Positions 44,587 through 54,745 of a stretch of DNA of 64,000 nucleotides are shown in pieces. The DNA lies in NCBI GenBank assembly GCA_963815785.1, contig CAWFHZ010000012.1:155539-219538 (forward strand). The letters run 5' to 3'. The notes under the pieces were generated by a model. The model ran no database searches. It saw nothing but the letters and a program-made list of their open reading frames with translations, and was not told where the DNA came from. The position numbers were made by a program, and so were the translations under genes. Each line of letters starts with the position of its first letter. Position 1 is the stretch's first letter. This stretch comes from DATFVA01 sp963815785. GTDB taxonomy: Bacteria > Bacteroidota > Ignavibacteria > Ignavibacteriales > Ignavibacteriaceae.

Positions 44587-45456
44587 ATGTCAAAAAGGAA
44601 GAATGAGCAAAAAAGCAAAAACGAAAAACGAATTGCAAAAACCAGTAAAACCGGTGAAGACATAATTGTAGTTCATACAGAGAAAATAAAGAAAAAGCAT
44701 TATGAAGAGGAACTAAAAAAACTTCAGGTAGAATTAGTTAAGCTTCAGCGGTGGATCAGGCTTAAAAGATTAAAAGTAGTAGTTATTTTTGAAGGCAGAG
44801 ATGCTGCAGGTAAAGGCGGTGTAATTAAAAGAATTACCCAGTCTTTAAATCCCCGCATCTGCCGTGTTGTAGCTCTCGGAGTACCCACTGAGAGAGAAAA
44901 AACCCAATGGTATTTTCAAAGATATATTGCTCATCTTCCTGCTGCGAGTGAGATGGTTTTATTTGACCGAAGCTGGTATAACAGAGCCGGGGTTGAATGC
45001 GTTATGGGTTTTTGCACAGCAGATGAGTATAGTGAGTTCTTACGTTCCTGTCCCGAGTTTGAACGGATGCTTATCAGGTCAGGAATTATTTTAATCAAGT
45101 ACTGGTTTTCTGTTTCCGACGAAGAGCAGGAGAAAAGATTCCAGGAAAGAATTGAAAACCGGGTTAAGCGATGGAAAATCAGTCCGATGGACCTTGAATC
45201 CCGCAAAAGATGGGTTGACTATTCAAAAGCAAAAGACACTATGTTTGCTCATACCGATACAAAGCAGGCTCCCTGGTACGTTGTAAATGCAGATGATAAA
45301 AGAAGAGCAAGATTAAATTGTATCAGCCATTTACTCAGTCTCATTCCCTATAAAGACATAGAGCCCGAAAAAATTAAACTTCCGCCAAAATCTAAAAAAA
45401 CCGGATATGTAAGACCGCCGGTTACAGATCAAACTATAATTCCTGAGAAATATTAA
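44587..45456 (+). CDS. ppk2: polyphosphate kinase 2
   Basis: Transfers phosphate between polyphosphate and nucleoside diphosphates. The 289-residue product is a single-domain PPK2. It has a lysine-rich N-terminus, Walker A FEGRDAAGKGGVIKRI near residue 77, TEREKTQWYFQRYIAHLPAA, and Walker B FDRSWYNRAGVECVMGFC. Conserved RVKRWKISPMDLESRKRWVD and APWYVVNADDKRRAR follow. Length and motifs fit a class I enzyme. Preferred nucleotide (ADP or GDP) cannot be read from the sequence. Confidence 0.93.
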   Translation: MSKRKNEQKSKNEKRIAKTSKTGEDIIVVHTEKIKKKHYEEELKKLQVELVKLQRWIRLKRLKVVVIFEGRDAAGKGGVIKRITQSLNPRICRVVALGVPTEREKTQWYFQRYIAHLPAASEMVLFDRSWYNRAGVECVMGFCTADEYSEFLRSCPEFERMLIRSGIILIKYWFSVSDEEQEKRFQERIENRVKRWKISPMDLESRKRWVDYSKAKDTMFAHTDTKQAPWYVVNADDKRRARLNCISHLLSLIPYKDIEPEKIKLPPKSKKTGYVRPPVTDQTIIPEKY

Positions 45457-45514
45457 GTTTGTAATTTTTTTAATCTAAAGTTTAACCAGCATACAGAATA
45501 GAAAGAAAAAACAG

Positions 45515-46072
45515 ATGCAGAAAAAGAGGACAATATTATTTAGTATAGTTGCTTTATTCGGTTTAGTTGTATCCGGATGTTTAACAACCGAGTATAAAGA
45601 ATATACTATAAAACTTAATGATGATGGTTCCGGGGAAGCAGCAATAAAGTTTATAAACATAGTTTCGCAAATGGATGATTCAACAGATATTTCAAAAGAT
45701 GATTTCAATCAGCTTATATCAGATTACATAGAGGGAGATGCTTTGCAAAATGATTTTCCCGACGCGAAAATCATTTCTAAAAAATTGTTTGAAGAAAACG
45801 GGTATCTTTGCGGGGAAGTTAACCTAACATTTGACAGCCTTTCCTCGGTAAACTTATTTCAATTCGATAAACAAAGTCCCTACATGTCTTATGTAAACAG
45901 TTATTCCGAAACATATGTTGAGTCTAACGGTGTTTATGATGAGAATGTAATGCCGGTCGTTTTCTGGAATAAAAATATAAAAAAACTTTATCTTAAAACT
46001 CAGATAACAGAAGTTGATGAAGACACCGGATTTGTTTCCCTTATTGATAATTACCGAAATTGGAAAAAATAA
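45515..46072 (+). CDS. predicted lipoprotein of unknown function
   Basis: The 185-residue product has a lipoprotein signal: positive start MQKKR, hydrophobic TILFSIVALFGLVV and lipobox SGC at about residue 22. The mature part is acidic with beta-like segments (YKEYTIKLNDDGSGEAAIKF). It ends with FVSLIDNYRNWKK. I do not recognise the family. Stand-alone between ppk2 and a T9SS propeller gene. Confidence 0.75.
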   Translation: MQKKRTILFSIVALFGLVVSGCLTTEYKEYTIKLNDDGSGEAAIKFINIVSQMDDSTDISKDDFNQLISDYIEGDALQNDFPDAKIISKKLFEENGYLCGEVNLTFDSLSSVNLFQFDKQSPYMSYVNSYSETYVESNGVYDENVMPVVFWNKNIKKLYLKTQITEVDEDTGFVSLIDNYRNWKK

Positions 46073-46225
46073 TAACTCTCTTTCCTTCAATAAATATTCT
46101 TGACTTTTCAAAATAAAGTAAGTACACTTGGTAAGGTTATTAACCGGGGTTTATATGAAAAGTATCTTTTTTAACTCTACTTATTTCCTGCAAATATCTG
46201 CATTAATATTTTAATGGGGGGTAAA

Positions 46226-47848
46226 ATGAAGAAAACAATATTTTCAATAGCCTTCATTCTTATAGTCTTATTACCTTCCCCAATCGTATTCCCTCAAGAT
46301 CAATTCTGGGAACCTATTGCTTTTTCTGGAAGATCTGTAAATCAGTTAGTAATTGACCGACAGGATAATTTTTATGCTTCTGTTTCTGATACTGATGGCT
46401 ATAAAAAACTATTTAAGTCAATTGATGGAGTTTCTTGGGAACTTATCTTTACTCCTTATCAGGGAGTTTATCAGGCCCCACTTAACATACTAATTGATAC
46501 AACCAATCAAGGTTTTGATAAAATTTATATATTAAAATCAAATCTCCTTGGTCAATATCAAGATTCATTATTTATTTCAATTGATTCAGGAGAAACTTGG
46601 AATACTTTTCCAATGCCTCCCGATCTAAATTCATCATATTTAATTAAACAAATGGCTTTTAATTCAACTGGAGATCTTTATATAGTAAATCTTACCAAAG
46701 TATATTTCACAACAAATGGTGGAAATACCTGGGAAGTACTTATAAATGGAGATTCCGTTGGCTGGAGCCTGACACGAATACAAATCGATATTCAGGGAAA
46801 TATTTATACAAGTGATGATACTTTCGATCCATATCATGGTTATTACGAAGATATCTATAAGTCCACGGATAAAGGTTCCTCATGGCAGCTGGATATTAGT
46901 TCTTATAGCTACGGAATTCAGTTTGATAATTTTGAAAGCCTCCCTTCCGGTGAAATGTACGCCGGAATATTATTCGGTAACTTTTATTTTAAAAAATCAC
47001 CTGGTTTGCCCTGGACAAATATACAGGCCAGTATTGACCCAGGAAGTATCATTGTAAATAGATTTTATGATATATATGTATCGAAATATTATTCTACTGG
47101 TAACATAATGCCATCCAGATGCTCACCCGATTATGGAACCACCTGGTTTGATATAGATGATGGAACATTAAGATTCCATAATTTAGATATAGACAAAAAC
47201 GGATATTTATATGCAGCAACAAGTACTGGTCTTTTTAGATCTACTGAGTCTACTTTTCCCATAGTAAGAAACCTTTCGCTTAATTTCCCTCAAACAGCAA
47301 TTGGCGATACAACAACGTTAGGGGTTTATTTTTCTGATCCTTTTATTTCACAATTAATTGTAGATTCATTGAAAACATCTACGCCAAATTTCAGTACTGA
47401 TTTTATAATACCGCTTACAATCAATCCGGGGGATAGTCAGTTAGTCAATATTTTCTTTCATCCGCAAAGTTCTGGTAACTTAGAAGACACTCTAAAAGTT
47501 TCTTCTAATTTTAAGACGCAAAATATATCACTCAGTGGAAAAGGAACATTGCCATCATCTGTTAATTATCAAAATATTACGTTAGCATCCTATAAATTAT
47601 TTGATAATTTCCCCAACCCCTTCAACCCAACGACAAAAATAAAATACCAACTGCCTCAAATGAGTAAAGTAAAGTTAATCGTTTACGATGTTCTTGGAAG
47701 AGAAGTTAAAATACTCGTTAATGAAGAAAAGCCAGCCGGCAATTATGAAGTTGAGTTCGATGGAACTAATTTTCCAAGCGGTATTTATTTTTACAGAATT
47801 GAGACAGGAAAATTCTCTGCCACAAAGAAATTTGTTTTGTTGAAATAA
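46226..47848 (+). CDS. secreted BNR-like propeller protein with T9SS sorting domain
   Basis: The 540-residue product begins with a signal peptide (MKKTIFSIAFILIVLLPSPI then VFPQ). BNR/sialidase-type repeats follow, with Asp-box-like SIDSGETWN, TTNGGNTWE and STDKGSSWQ. An Ig-like segment lies at about 355-440 (LNFPQTAIGDTTTLGVYFSD) and a T9SS type A domain ends the protein (FPNPFNPTTKIKYQ to TKKFVLLK). The second ATG at 46226 is chosen because a run of six G just upstream can serve as ribosome site. Surface or secreted protein of unknown target, followed 18 bp later by a related protein. Confidence 0.85.
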   Translation: MKKTIFSIAFILIVLLPSPIVFPQDQFWEPIAFSGRSVNQLVIDRQDNFYASVSDTDGYKKLFKSIDGVSWELIFTPYQGVYQAPLNILIDTTNQGFDKIYILKSNLLGQYQDSLFISIDSGETWNTFPMPPDLNSSYLIKQMAFNSTGDLYIVNLTKVYFTTNGGNTWEVLINGDSVGWSLTRIQIDIQGNIYTSDDTFDPYHGYYEDIYKSTDKGSSWQLDISSYSYGIQFDNFESLPSGEMYAGILFGNFYFKKSPGLPWTNIQASIDPGSIIVNRFYDIYVSKYYSTGNIMPSRCSPDYGTTWFDIDDGTLRFHNLDIDKNGYLYAATSTGLFRSTESTFPIVRNLSLNFPQTAIGDTTTLGVYFSDPFISQLIVDSLKTSTPNFSTDFIIPLTINPGDSQLVNIFFHPQSSGNLEDTLKVSSNFKTQNISLSGKGTLPSSVNYQNITLASYKLFDNFPNPFNPTTKIKYQLPQMSKVKLIVYDVLGREVKILVNEEKPAGNYEVEFDGTNFPSGIYFYRIETGKFSATKKFVLLK

Positions 47849-47866
47849 AAATTCTTAAACACAAAA

Positions 47867-49969
47867 ATGAAAAAATTCATCTTAACTTTAGTAATTTTGT
47901 CTTTTAAGATTTCATTCTTTGCACAATGGGAATGGCAAAATCCAAATCCACAGGGTAATACACTTTTAAATTTAATTGTCACTGATTCCACCCATGCTTG
48001 GGCTTCCGGATCCTATGGTTCATTAATTTATACAAATGATGGTTTAAATTGGAAATTATATAAAGATCTTGATATGGTCGATGAACCTTGGGGGGATTTA
48101 TTTTATTTCAAATGAAATTGGATGGTTTGTTACTCTCTCATCAGATAAGGTGTACAGAACAACCGACGGTGGAGTTAACTGGGAAATAATTTCTTTATTA
48201 GGTTATAATTTAAATCAAATTTATTTCTTTGATGAATCTAAATGGAATAATCTCTGGTCGAAGGACACATTGCCAAAACAACAGATGGTGGGTTTACCTG
48301 GCAAAATGTATACAATTTAAACGGGCTGAAGTTTGAAAATATATCGTTTGTTAACCGAGATACCGGCTGGGTATCTACAACTGCAAATAAACTATTGCAA
48401 ACAACCGATGGAGGAAATAATTGGGAGATGCAAAATACCGGGATAAGTTGTACAATTACTGCTATGCAATTTACAACTGATAGTATCGGATGGATAGCAG
48501 TTAGTTCGGTAAACGGAAACTTCATCTTAAAAACTTCCGATGGGGGTGAAAATTGGAATCAGCTTTCTTTTATTGCTTCAGGAGATATTACTTCTATTTT
48601 TTTTCTTAATGACTCCACAGGCTGGGTAAATACAAGTATATATGGGAGAATCTTTAAAACTAATAATTCAGGACTAACGTTTGACCTGATTGAGCTCAAT
48701 TGCTGATTTTAATTCTATGTGGTTTGATAAAAACCAAAATGGCTGGGGAGCGGATCAATCAGGTAGAATACTATTTAGTTCCGATGGGGGATATAATTGG
48801 ACTGTCAAAACAGGTGGAATTCATCGCGAAATTACAGGACATAAGTTTTATAGATAGCTCTAAAGGTTTCGCCATAGCTTCAGGATATATTTTAAAAACT
48901 GAGGACGGTGGAACTTCCTGGGAAACAGATATTTGGGATGATACTTATTGGTTTAATGATATTGATTTTTACGATTCATTAAGCGGAATTGCTGTAGGAA
49001 TGTGTGATGAATTTTTTAATTGTACAGGTGGAATTGTTTTTAAGACCACTAATGGGGGAGAATCTTGGGATAATTTATACACAGGAGGATATTTTGATGT
49101 ATATGGATTTTTTAGTCATTGTTATGTCTCCCGGGATATAGAATTTATAGGAGGACGAGATAATATTTTAAAATCAACTGATGGTGGAAATACCTGGAAT
49201 GAAAATTATCTCGGATTCTATACCCAGATTTATGATATTTTTTTTATTGATAATATAGATGGCTGGGCAGTAGGTTATCCCTCAACTATTTTAAAGACCA
49301 TAGATGGTGGAGAAACATGGAACACAATAACTTATGAAACTGATTTCAGAATCTATAAAAACATATGGTTTCTGAATGATGCGATGGGATTTATAACTGA
49401 TTCAGAAAATGGGTTGCTAAAATCTACAGATGGCGGTTTAACATGGTCAGAAACTAATTATCCGGGCGACGATATAATTTTTACAGATTCTGTTAAAGGT
49501 TGGATGTTAGGAAATAATAAAATATATAGAACTACAAATAGAGGAGAGACTTGGGAAGTTGTGGCTGACGTTCCTTCCAATTTTCATTCTGATGAAATGG
49601 CAGTAAAGGAGAACAAACATTTTTGGGTCGCTGGAGAAAATGGAATAATATTAAAATATACTGATCCAACTGTAACTGAAGTTCAGAAATCAGACAATAA
49701 AATCAGAAATTATTATTTATCACAAAACTACCCCAACCCCTTCAACCCAACAACAAAAATAAAATACCAGTTGCCGGAATTAAGCAAAGTTAAATTAACT
49801 GTTTACGATGTTTTGGGAAGAGAAGTTAAAACTCTTGTTAATGAAGAAAAACCAGCCGGCTCTTATGAGGTTGAGTTCGATGGAACTAACTTGCCGAGTG
49901 GAATTTATTTTTACAGAATTGAAGCAGGAAAATTTCTCTGCTACAAAGAAATTTGTTTTGTTGAAATAA
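47867..49969 (+). CDS. Ycf48/BNR-repeat T9SS protein broken by about five frameshifts
   Basis: Starts with a signal peptide (MKKFILTLVILSFKISFFAQ) and WEWQNPNPQGNTL, similar to the start of the protein at 19324. Repeats with TTDGGVNW, TTDGGNNW, TSDGGENW and STDGGLTW turns continue in successive frames. Shifts lie near 48100 (a G6 run), 48250, 48697, 48825 and 49931. Repaired, the C-terminal T9SS domain ends SATKKFVLLK at a stop at 49967. Its sorting domain is very like that of the upstream gene at DNA level. More shifts than any other gene here, so true decay is possible. Confidence 0.75.
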
Positions 49970-50000
49970 TTGGTAAGTCACCTTACGCATATTAGATTAT

Positions 50001-50135
50001 CAATTGCCCCGACCTTCAGGTCGGGGGCTAGATTAAGGCAAGTTATCGGGCTTTAGCCTAATTTTTGAAACTAATGTGGCTAAAGCCGATATTATTATCT
50101 AAAATTATCTCACGACCTAAAGGTCGTGGCAATTG
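50001..50135. repeat. 135-bp nested palindromic intergenic element (MITE-like)
   Basis: Terminal inverted repeats CAATTGC (50001-50007) and GCAATTG (50129-50135) enclose two hairpins, CCGACC-TTCA-GGTCGG and CACGACC-TAAA-GGTCGTG. They also enclose a central pair CGGCTTTAGCC/GGCTAAAGCC-like. The whole could fold into a cruciform between convergent genes. No transposase is present. Confidence 0.6.
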
Positions 50136-50167
50136 AATAGAAGATTTTACGTAATGTAAGTTAGTAT

Positions 50168-51384
50168 TCAATCACTCGGTTTGTCTGCGATTGGCTGTGT
50201 TGCAAAGAAATCTGTGTAAAATCTTTCTGTGTATTGTTTGAGTAAATCTTCAACTCTTTTATGATCCGGTGAACTGATAACAAGTCCGGCGTGATTTTTC
50301 TTTTTCATTCTCCACACAATTTCAGGTATCAACATATCCGGATATATCCGGCCATTCCTGTTTTGCAAGTGAAATGATTATTCCCGCATAATCATTTTTA
50401 ACTTTGGGAAGTTTGTATTCTTTTTTGCCGTAATTAATTTCAATCTTTGCCCATTCTGCCCAGAGATTTATTCCAGCATGCAGCTTCAACGAATTCTGCA
50501 AGATTTGCTCCGCCTACTCTTGCGGATGTTTCAAGAAAATAAAATTTGCCGTCAGCTTTAGATTTTATAAATTCCGTGTGTGAAACCCCCCGCAGTAGTC
50601 CCATTGCTTTCATAACATTCTTATTTATTTCAAGCAGACCTACTTCTTCTTTTGTTCCCCGTTTTACAGTTCTGCTTCCGAAAACTCTTCCTTCGTGTGC
50701 AACTTCAAACGGCGGCAGACTGTACTGGCTTGCAATCGCAAATACAACTTCTTTTTCATAGACAATTGAATCAACATGAAAAATGTCTCCTTCAACAAAC
50801 CTTTCGAGCAGATAAAAAGATTGTTCATCACCAAGACTATGAATTGTTTTCCATAAATCTTCTGAAGAATTTATTTTTTTAATTCCGTGAGCACCTGCCT
50901 GAAGACGTGGTTTAATCACATATGGATATGAAACCGAAGCAGCAAACTCATTTATGTTCCTGTAATTCAAAACGTGTACAAATTCAGGAACAGGAATTCC
51001 CTCTTCTATTGCTCTTGTGCGCATTGCAAGTTTATCCCGGAAATATCTTGCGGTTGTATCTCCCATTCCAGGAACACGTAAATGTTCTCTCAACGAAGCT
51101 GCTTTTTCAACGTCGAAATCATCAAGAGCAACAATTCTGTCTATCTGTTCTGTTCTTGCAAGAAAATTTACACCGTAAATAACATTCCGCATGTCCCACG
51201 CTTTATTTACATCGGGGATATAAAAAATTTCATCAATACTTTCTTTAGGCCATTCTGCATCTTCAAGACTTTTCGAAGTAAGAAGAATTACCCTTGCACC
51301 TTCCCGTTTACACTGACGCATAAATTCCTGCCCTTTTTCAAAGCTGGCTATGCATAGTATTGTGAAAGTTTTTTTCTCTGCCAT
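50168..51384 (-). CDS. ATP-grasp domain protein, frameshifted
   Basis: The reverse-strand frame from an ATG at 51384 gives about 310 residues. An N-terminal Rossmann-like part (TFTILCIASFEKGQEFMRQC) is followed by an ATP-grasp domain: YPYVIKPRLQAGAHGIKKI, FYLLERFVEGDIFHVDSIVY and FYFLETSARVGG with metal-binding Glu. Shifts near 50455 and 50355 link this to NLWAEWAKIEINYGKKEYKL and then to PEIVWRMKKKNHAGLVISS ending at 50168. Repaired length is about 400 residues. It resembles carboxylate-amine ligases of the PurK/carbamoyl-phosphate type; substrate unknown. Confidence 0.8.
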
Positions 51385-51463
51385 AAATCGACCTCAGTTG
51401 TGTTTATGTCTGGAAAGCGAGTATATAGATGTGATTATAGTTTACTATTTCAAACGTTCAGAT

Positions 51464-53164
51464 TCAATCTGCTATTTCGTCCATCAGCCGGAAGATAGGA
51501 TAAATATTCTCCCTGCGGTCAAAGTAAACAGATTTTTTGTAGAAATAATCCAATCTCTCGTCAGGATTACCCCTGAATCCTTCATCTGTTTTAAGTTTAA
51601 GCTCAAATTCATTTTTAATATTAACATGATCTTTTAACATTTTACGGGCGAGAGGTTCCATAATAAAGTCTTCAGCGTATTCCTTTCTTTCAAAGAACGA
51701 ATTGAAGAATCCCCAGCTTAAAAATGAATCAGGAGCTTCGGGTTCAAGCAGGTTTGCAATAACGCGAATACCTCTTTGCTTGGTCCGAACAACAAAAGTT
51801 CCTTTTGGAAAAATTATTGTTTCGTTTATTGTTTCACTACTAACTTCTACTCCCTGCCTTCCTTCATAAGGTCTTTCAGCAAACCTGTAACTTTTGAAAT
51901 GATATTTATCAACTTCAAAAGTTTTATCTTCTTTCAGCTCTTCAACTTTAATTCCGTGAAGTTTTAAAATTCTTACAACATTTTTAAATTCTTTGGGAAC
52001 CAGGTAAGCAAAAGGGAGCTTAATTTTTTTTGTCACCTTCACTTTATTATAAACAGGTATCTGAATGTCTACCGGTTTCCCTGTGTAGCGTTTAATTAAA
52101 CTTCCTGTAATTTCACTTTCTTCTTTTCTGTATTCAATTCCTTTGAAATTCATCAATTTAAATTCATCCGTTCCTTTAAAATTTATTGGAAAAGATGTTT
52201 TCCCGTTAGAATATCTTTTTACTGATTCTTTGTCGGCTTTTTTATTAAGCTCTCTTAATTCTTTATGATTTTCATTTATAAAATTTAAAGCGGCTTCAAC
52301 CATTGCCTTTGTAGAATAAACGCGATTGTTGAACGGTTTCAATGAATGAGTTTCAATCAGCAGTAAGAGTCTGTTCTGAAGAGCGGAATAACCATTTGAA
52401 AACATTGGTCTGTAATGCCAGTCAATAATTCCCTCTTCCAGTTCTCTTTTGTATAATTCAATATATTTTGTGTTGAGAAACCCAAGCTTTTCAACTTCAC
52501 TTTTAACATAAGGAAGAAATTTATCCTCTCCCCATTTGCCCAATGCACCGAAAATATTCTGATGTTTTTCCATTCCACAAGTTATGTGATACTGGTAGTC
52601 AATACCGTTTGTGGTGTGGTTATCAATATAAAAATCAGGAAGCCAGGTTGAGAATAATCTTAACAGGGCTTTCATCTCGGGAGTATCGGCTTTCATATAA
52701 TCACGGTTAAGATTTAAATTAACAGCCGTTGTTCGAAACCCCATCATTCGAGGTCCGTTTTGATTAGGACGATTATACGGACTTAATCTTTCATGACCAT
52801 CAACATTCAGAACAGGAATAATGAGAAGCACAAGATTATCCAGCAAATGTTTTTTTTCTTTTGTGATAAGAATTTCACGCAGCAGGAGCATCGAGGCATC
52901 TTTCCCTTCAATTTCACCGGGATGAATTCCGTTCTGAATTAAGATGACTGCTTTACCGCTTCTTCTTGCTTTTTGAGGAGTGAAATGATTTCCTTTTGCA
53001 ACAACAAGACATTTAATATCTCTTCCCTGTGATGATTCACCGAGAGAAATAAGTCTTGCCATATTGGTTTCTGTCTCAAATCTTTTAAAATACTCTATCG
53101 TCTCTTCATAAGAGGGTGAGTCTGTCTCTCCGGATCTTTCAAAATATGTCAGCCAGTTATTCAT
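51464..53164 (-). CDS. M14 family zinc carboxypeptidase-like protein
   Basis: The 566-residue product has the peptidase M14 core: zinc motif HPGEIEGKD (His and Glu) near residue 98, substrate-binding NLNRDYMKAD, third zinc ligand in YIDNHTTNG, and catalytic Glu in LLLIETHSL. No signal peptide is evident, so it may be cytoplasmic or exported by another route. The C-terminal ~230 residues are a distinct domain (IPVYNKVKVTKKIKLPFAYL) of unknown role. Complete; upstream of hemY in the opposite direction. Confidence 0.87.
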   Translation of the reverse strand: MNNWLTYFERSGETDSPSYEETIEYFKRFETETNMARLISLGESSQGRDIKCLVVAKGNHFTPQKARRSGKAVILIQNGIHPGEIEGKDASMLLLREILITKEKKHLLDNLVLLIIPVLNVDGHERLSPYNRPNQNGPRMMGFRTTAVNLNLNRDYMKADTPEMKALLRLFSTWLPDFYIDNHTTNGIDYQYHITCGMEKHQNIFGALGKWGEDKFLPYVKSEVEKLGFLNTKYIELYKRELEEGIIDWHYRPMFSNGYSALQNRLLLLIETHSLKPFNNRVYSTKAMVEAALNFINENHKELRELNKKADKESVKRYSNGKTSFPINFKGTDEFKLMNFKGIEYRKEESEITGSLIKRYTGKPVDIQIPVYNKVKVTKKIKLPFAYLVPKEFKNVVRILKLHGIKVEELKEDKTFEVDKYHFKSYRFAERPYEGRQGVEVSSETINETIIFPKGTFVVRTKQRGIRVIANLLEPEAPDSFLSWGFFNSFFERKEYAEDFIMEPLARKMLKDHVNIKNEFELKLKTDEGFRGNPDERLDYFYKKSVYFDRRENIYPIFRLMDEIAD

Positions 53165-53255
53165 AAAGTGCTTTATTTATATATTCTAAAGTTCTCATAT
53201 ATTTGGTAAATTGTTACAATAGATTTGAAATATCTGAAAATAAACTTAGGCATAA

Positions 53256-54632
53256 ATGAGCAAAAAAGTTGTAATTATTGGTGCAGGCATTTCCGGTTTA
53301 ACAACTGCATATTTTCTGGCCAAAAATGGTTTTGATGTAACAGTTCTGGAAAAGAAAAAAGATGTGGGCGGATCAATTGAAACAGTTAAAGAAAAGGGAT
53401 TTTTATTTGATCGCGGACCCAACAGCGGACTTGAAACTACACCAGTGCTTTCAAAATTAGTTTCAGATTTAAAATTGGAAGATGATCTTGTTTATGCAAA
53501 TAAGGAAGCATCAAAAAGATATATACTTCGTGACAATATGCTTCATCCTCTGCCAATGAATCCGGCTGCATTTTTAAAAACAAAATTATTCAGCAGTAAG
53601 GCTAAAACCAGGTTGTTTGCCGAGCCTTTTATAGGCAGATCGAAAGACGGCTACTATCAGAGTATAGCGGAATTTGTAAAACGAAGACTCGGGCAGGAAT
53701 TTCTTGACTATGCTATCAATCCTTTTGTAGCGGGAGTTTATGCCGGTAACCCGGAAGAGTTAAGCGTTCATTCAGCCTTTCCAAAACTTTATGAGCTTGA
53801 AGAAAAATACGGCGGACTGATTATCGGAACGATAAAAAGCATAAAAGAAAGAAAACAACGTGCTGAAAAATCGAAACAGAGTGCAAGAATGTTTTCTTTT
53901 ACAGGTGGAATGCAGAAACTGCCAAACGCTATTTCTTCATTCCTTGGTGAGAAAGTGCATACTTTCTGCGATGTAACTTCTGTTGAAAAGAGTGAAGCCG
54001 GGTATAAAATAAAGTATAATAATGCCGGGCATCTCAAAGAAATGAATTGTGAAATTCTGATTTCAACTCTGCCCGCTTATATAGCTTCAGAAATATTTAA
54101 AAACTGGGATGAAAAATTAACGGAACATTTAAACGCAATTTATTATCCGCCGGTTCTGGCTTTAATGCTAGGTTACAACAAAGAAAGCATAAGACAATCT
54201 CTTGATGGATTTGGATTTTTGGTCCCGGCAAAAGAGCGGCGTTCTTTCCTGGGAGCAATATGGAGCTCTGTAATATTTCCGAATCGTGCAGAGGATGACA
54301 AAACTGCCTTTACATTATTTGTGGGTGGTGCAAGAGATCCCGAAGTTGGAAATATTGAAAAAGAAATTTTAATTAAGAAAGTCCGTGGTGAGTTTGAAAA
54401 AATTATGGGAATCACAGAAGAACCTGTTTATACAAGCTATAAGTACTGGACAAAAGCAATACCTCAATATAATATTGGATATATAGAACACGAAAGATTT
54501 TTTGATGATTTTGAAAAAAATCATCCGGGATTATATTTCAGCGGAAATTACCGCGGAGGAATTTCAATTGGTGATTGTTTGAAAAACGGGGAATTACTGG
54601 CGGAAAAAATCAACGGAACCATAAAGAATTAA
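53256..54632 (+). CDS. hemY: protoporphyrinogen oxidase, HemY type
   Basis: FAD enzyme that oxidises protoporphyrinogen IX (or coproporphyrinogen III in other lineages). The 458-residue product starts KVVIIGAGISGLTTAYFLAK, the dinucleotide motif. FLFDRGPNSGLETT, PFVAGVYAGNPEELSVHSAF and the C-terminal GLYFSGNYRGGISIGDCLK FAD motif follow. It shares direction with hemB and completes the porphyrin route with hemN. Usually oxygen-dependent; the combination with anaerobic HemN suggests flexible oxygen use. Confidence 0.92.
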   Translation: MSKKVVIIGAGISGLTTAYFLAKNGFDVTVLEKKKDVGGSIETVKEKGFLFDRGPNSGLETTPVLSKLVSDLKLEDDLVYANKEASKRYILRDNMLHPLPMNPAAFLKTKLFSSKAKTRLFAEPFIGRSKDGYYQSIAEFVKRRLGQEFLDYAINPFVAGVYAGNPEELSVHSAFPKLYELEEKYGGLIIGTIKSIKERKQRAEKSKQSARMFSFTGGMQKLPNAISSFLGEKVHTFCDVTSVEKSEAGYKIKYNNAGHLKEMNCEILISTLPAYIASEIFKNWDEKLTEHLNAIYYPPVLALMLGYNKESIRQSLDGFGFLVPAKERRSFLGAIWSSVIFPNRAEDDKTAFTLFVGGARDPEVGNIEKEILIKKVRGEFEKIMGITEEPVYTSYKYWTKAIPQYNIGYIEHERFFDDFEKNHPGLYFSGNYRGGISIGDCLKNGELLAEKINGTIKN

Positions 54633-54641
54633 CATTTAGGT

Positions 54642-54667
54642 TAACCCCGGGATTAATCCCGGGGTTA
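54642..54667. repeat. 26-bp perfect palindrome after hemY
   Basis: TAACCCCGGGATT and its exact complement abut. It would form a very stable hairpin 10 bp past the hemY stop and may protect or end the transcript. Confidence 0.65.
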
Positions 54668-54689
54668 CTAAAAACAAATGAAAAAAAGT

Positions 54690-54713
54690 AACCGTTTCAA
54701 CGGTTTATTTTTT
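54690..54713 (+). terminator. intrinsic terminator between hemY and hemB
   Basis: AACCGTT (54690-54696) and AACGGTT (54699-54705) pair across a 2-base loop, followed by TATTTTTT. Confidence 0.7.
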
Positions 54714-54745
54714 ACAACTTTAAACTTGATAATCTAGGAGAAACC

